NCBI GenBank assembly: GCA_007128865.1
Contig: SKWP01000077.1
Span: forward strand, 1-8,302
DNA from: Paracoccaceae bacterium
Lineage (GTDB): Bacteria; Pseudomonadota; Alphaproteobacteria; Rhodobacterales; Rhodobacteraceae
Direction: 5' to 3'
Length of the DNA stretch: 8,302 nucleotides
Position numbers and translations under genes: made by a program. Below, in pieces: positions 6,602 through 8,302 of this stretch. Every line of letters starts with the position of its first letter. The first letter of the stretch is position 1. Under the pieces are notes generated by a model, which saw only the letters and a list, made by a program, of their open reading frames with translations, was not told the origin of the DNA and made no database searches.

Positions 6602-6621
6602 GGTCATCCCGAGGAGCGCAC

Positions 6622-8302
<1,681 letters not shown>

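Larger units (their letters stand above)
6208..6621. other. 414-nt gene-free region upstream of rpoD with many short hairpins
   Basis: No ORF here has recognisable protein character; the frame from 6341 to 6598 encodes an Arg/Pro-rich shadow-like peptide. Inverted repeats are frequent: 6243-6252/6260-6269 (10 bp), 6310-6314/6318-6322 (GTGCC-AAC-GGCAC), 6435-6455 with a T-run, 6475-6480/6486-6491 (CCGGTT-GGCAG-AACCGG), 6518-6522/6527-6531 (CCCCG-TTCG-CGGGG) and 6554-6559/6563-6568 (CGAATC-TGT-GATTCG). Direct repeats are GAACCGG (6472-6478, 6485-6491) and CGCTGCGT (6460-6467, 6502-6509). It must hold the rpoD promoter and 5' leader. TTGACG at 6341-6346 is a possible -35 box, but no good -10 follows. 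No tRNA, 6S RNA or riboswitch was recognised. Confidence 0.6.

Overview
The window is GC-rich, densely coded chromosomal DNA that looks alphaproteobacterial, most likely Rhodobacterales. The basis is the style of RpoD (long acidic non-conserved region with a poly-Asp tract), the alaS-DUF1330 arrangement and codon usage dominated by G/C at third positions. Genus cannot be read from the sequence alone.

Left part (1-2781): a probable small catabolic module. Two paralogous zinc deacylases of the succinylglutamate desuccinylase/aspartoacylase (COG3608, DoeB-like) family lie in tandem on the minus strand, 4 nt apart. The second in transcription order runs off the left edge. Divergent from them is a mandelate racemase/muconate lactonizing-type enolase-superfamily gene on the plus strand. 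The 207-nt divergent intergenic region holds a TTGACA hexamer facing the deacylases and a GTATAC-centred near-palindrome. Substrates are not determinable here; deacylation of an N-acylated compound plus an acid-sugar-dehydratase-like or racemase-like step is the plausible theme.

Middle (2782-6207): alaS, complete alanyl-tRNA synthetase, followed by two small DUF1330 paralogues. The first starts at TTG, with its Shine-Dalgarno inside the last codons of alaS. The three genes probably form one operon. A 10-bp hairpin follows the last gene, and a better intrinsic-terminator candidate lies further down at 6435-6459.

Right part (6208-8302): a 414-nt stretch without a recognisable gene but with several short hairpins and a tight cluster of four GANTC (CcrM-type methylation) sites. 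It is followed by rpoD, the housekeeping sigma factor, cut by the right edge before region 4.

Nothing here is a clear new defence or mobile system. The points most worth checking are the GANTC cluster before rpoD, the structured 414-nt gap, the enolase-superfamily active site with one Lys of the KxK motif replaced by Gly, and the duplicated deacylase and DUF1330 genes.
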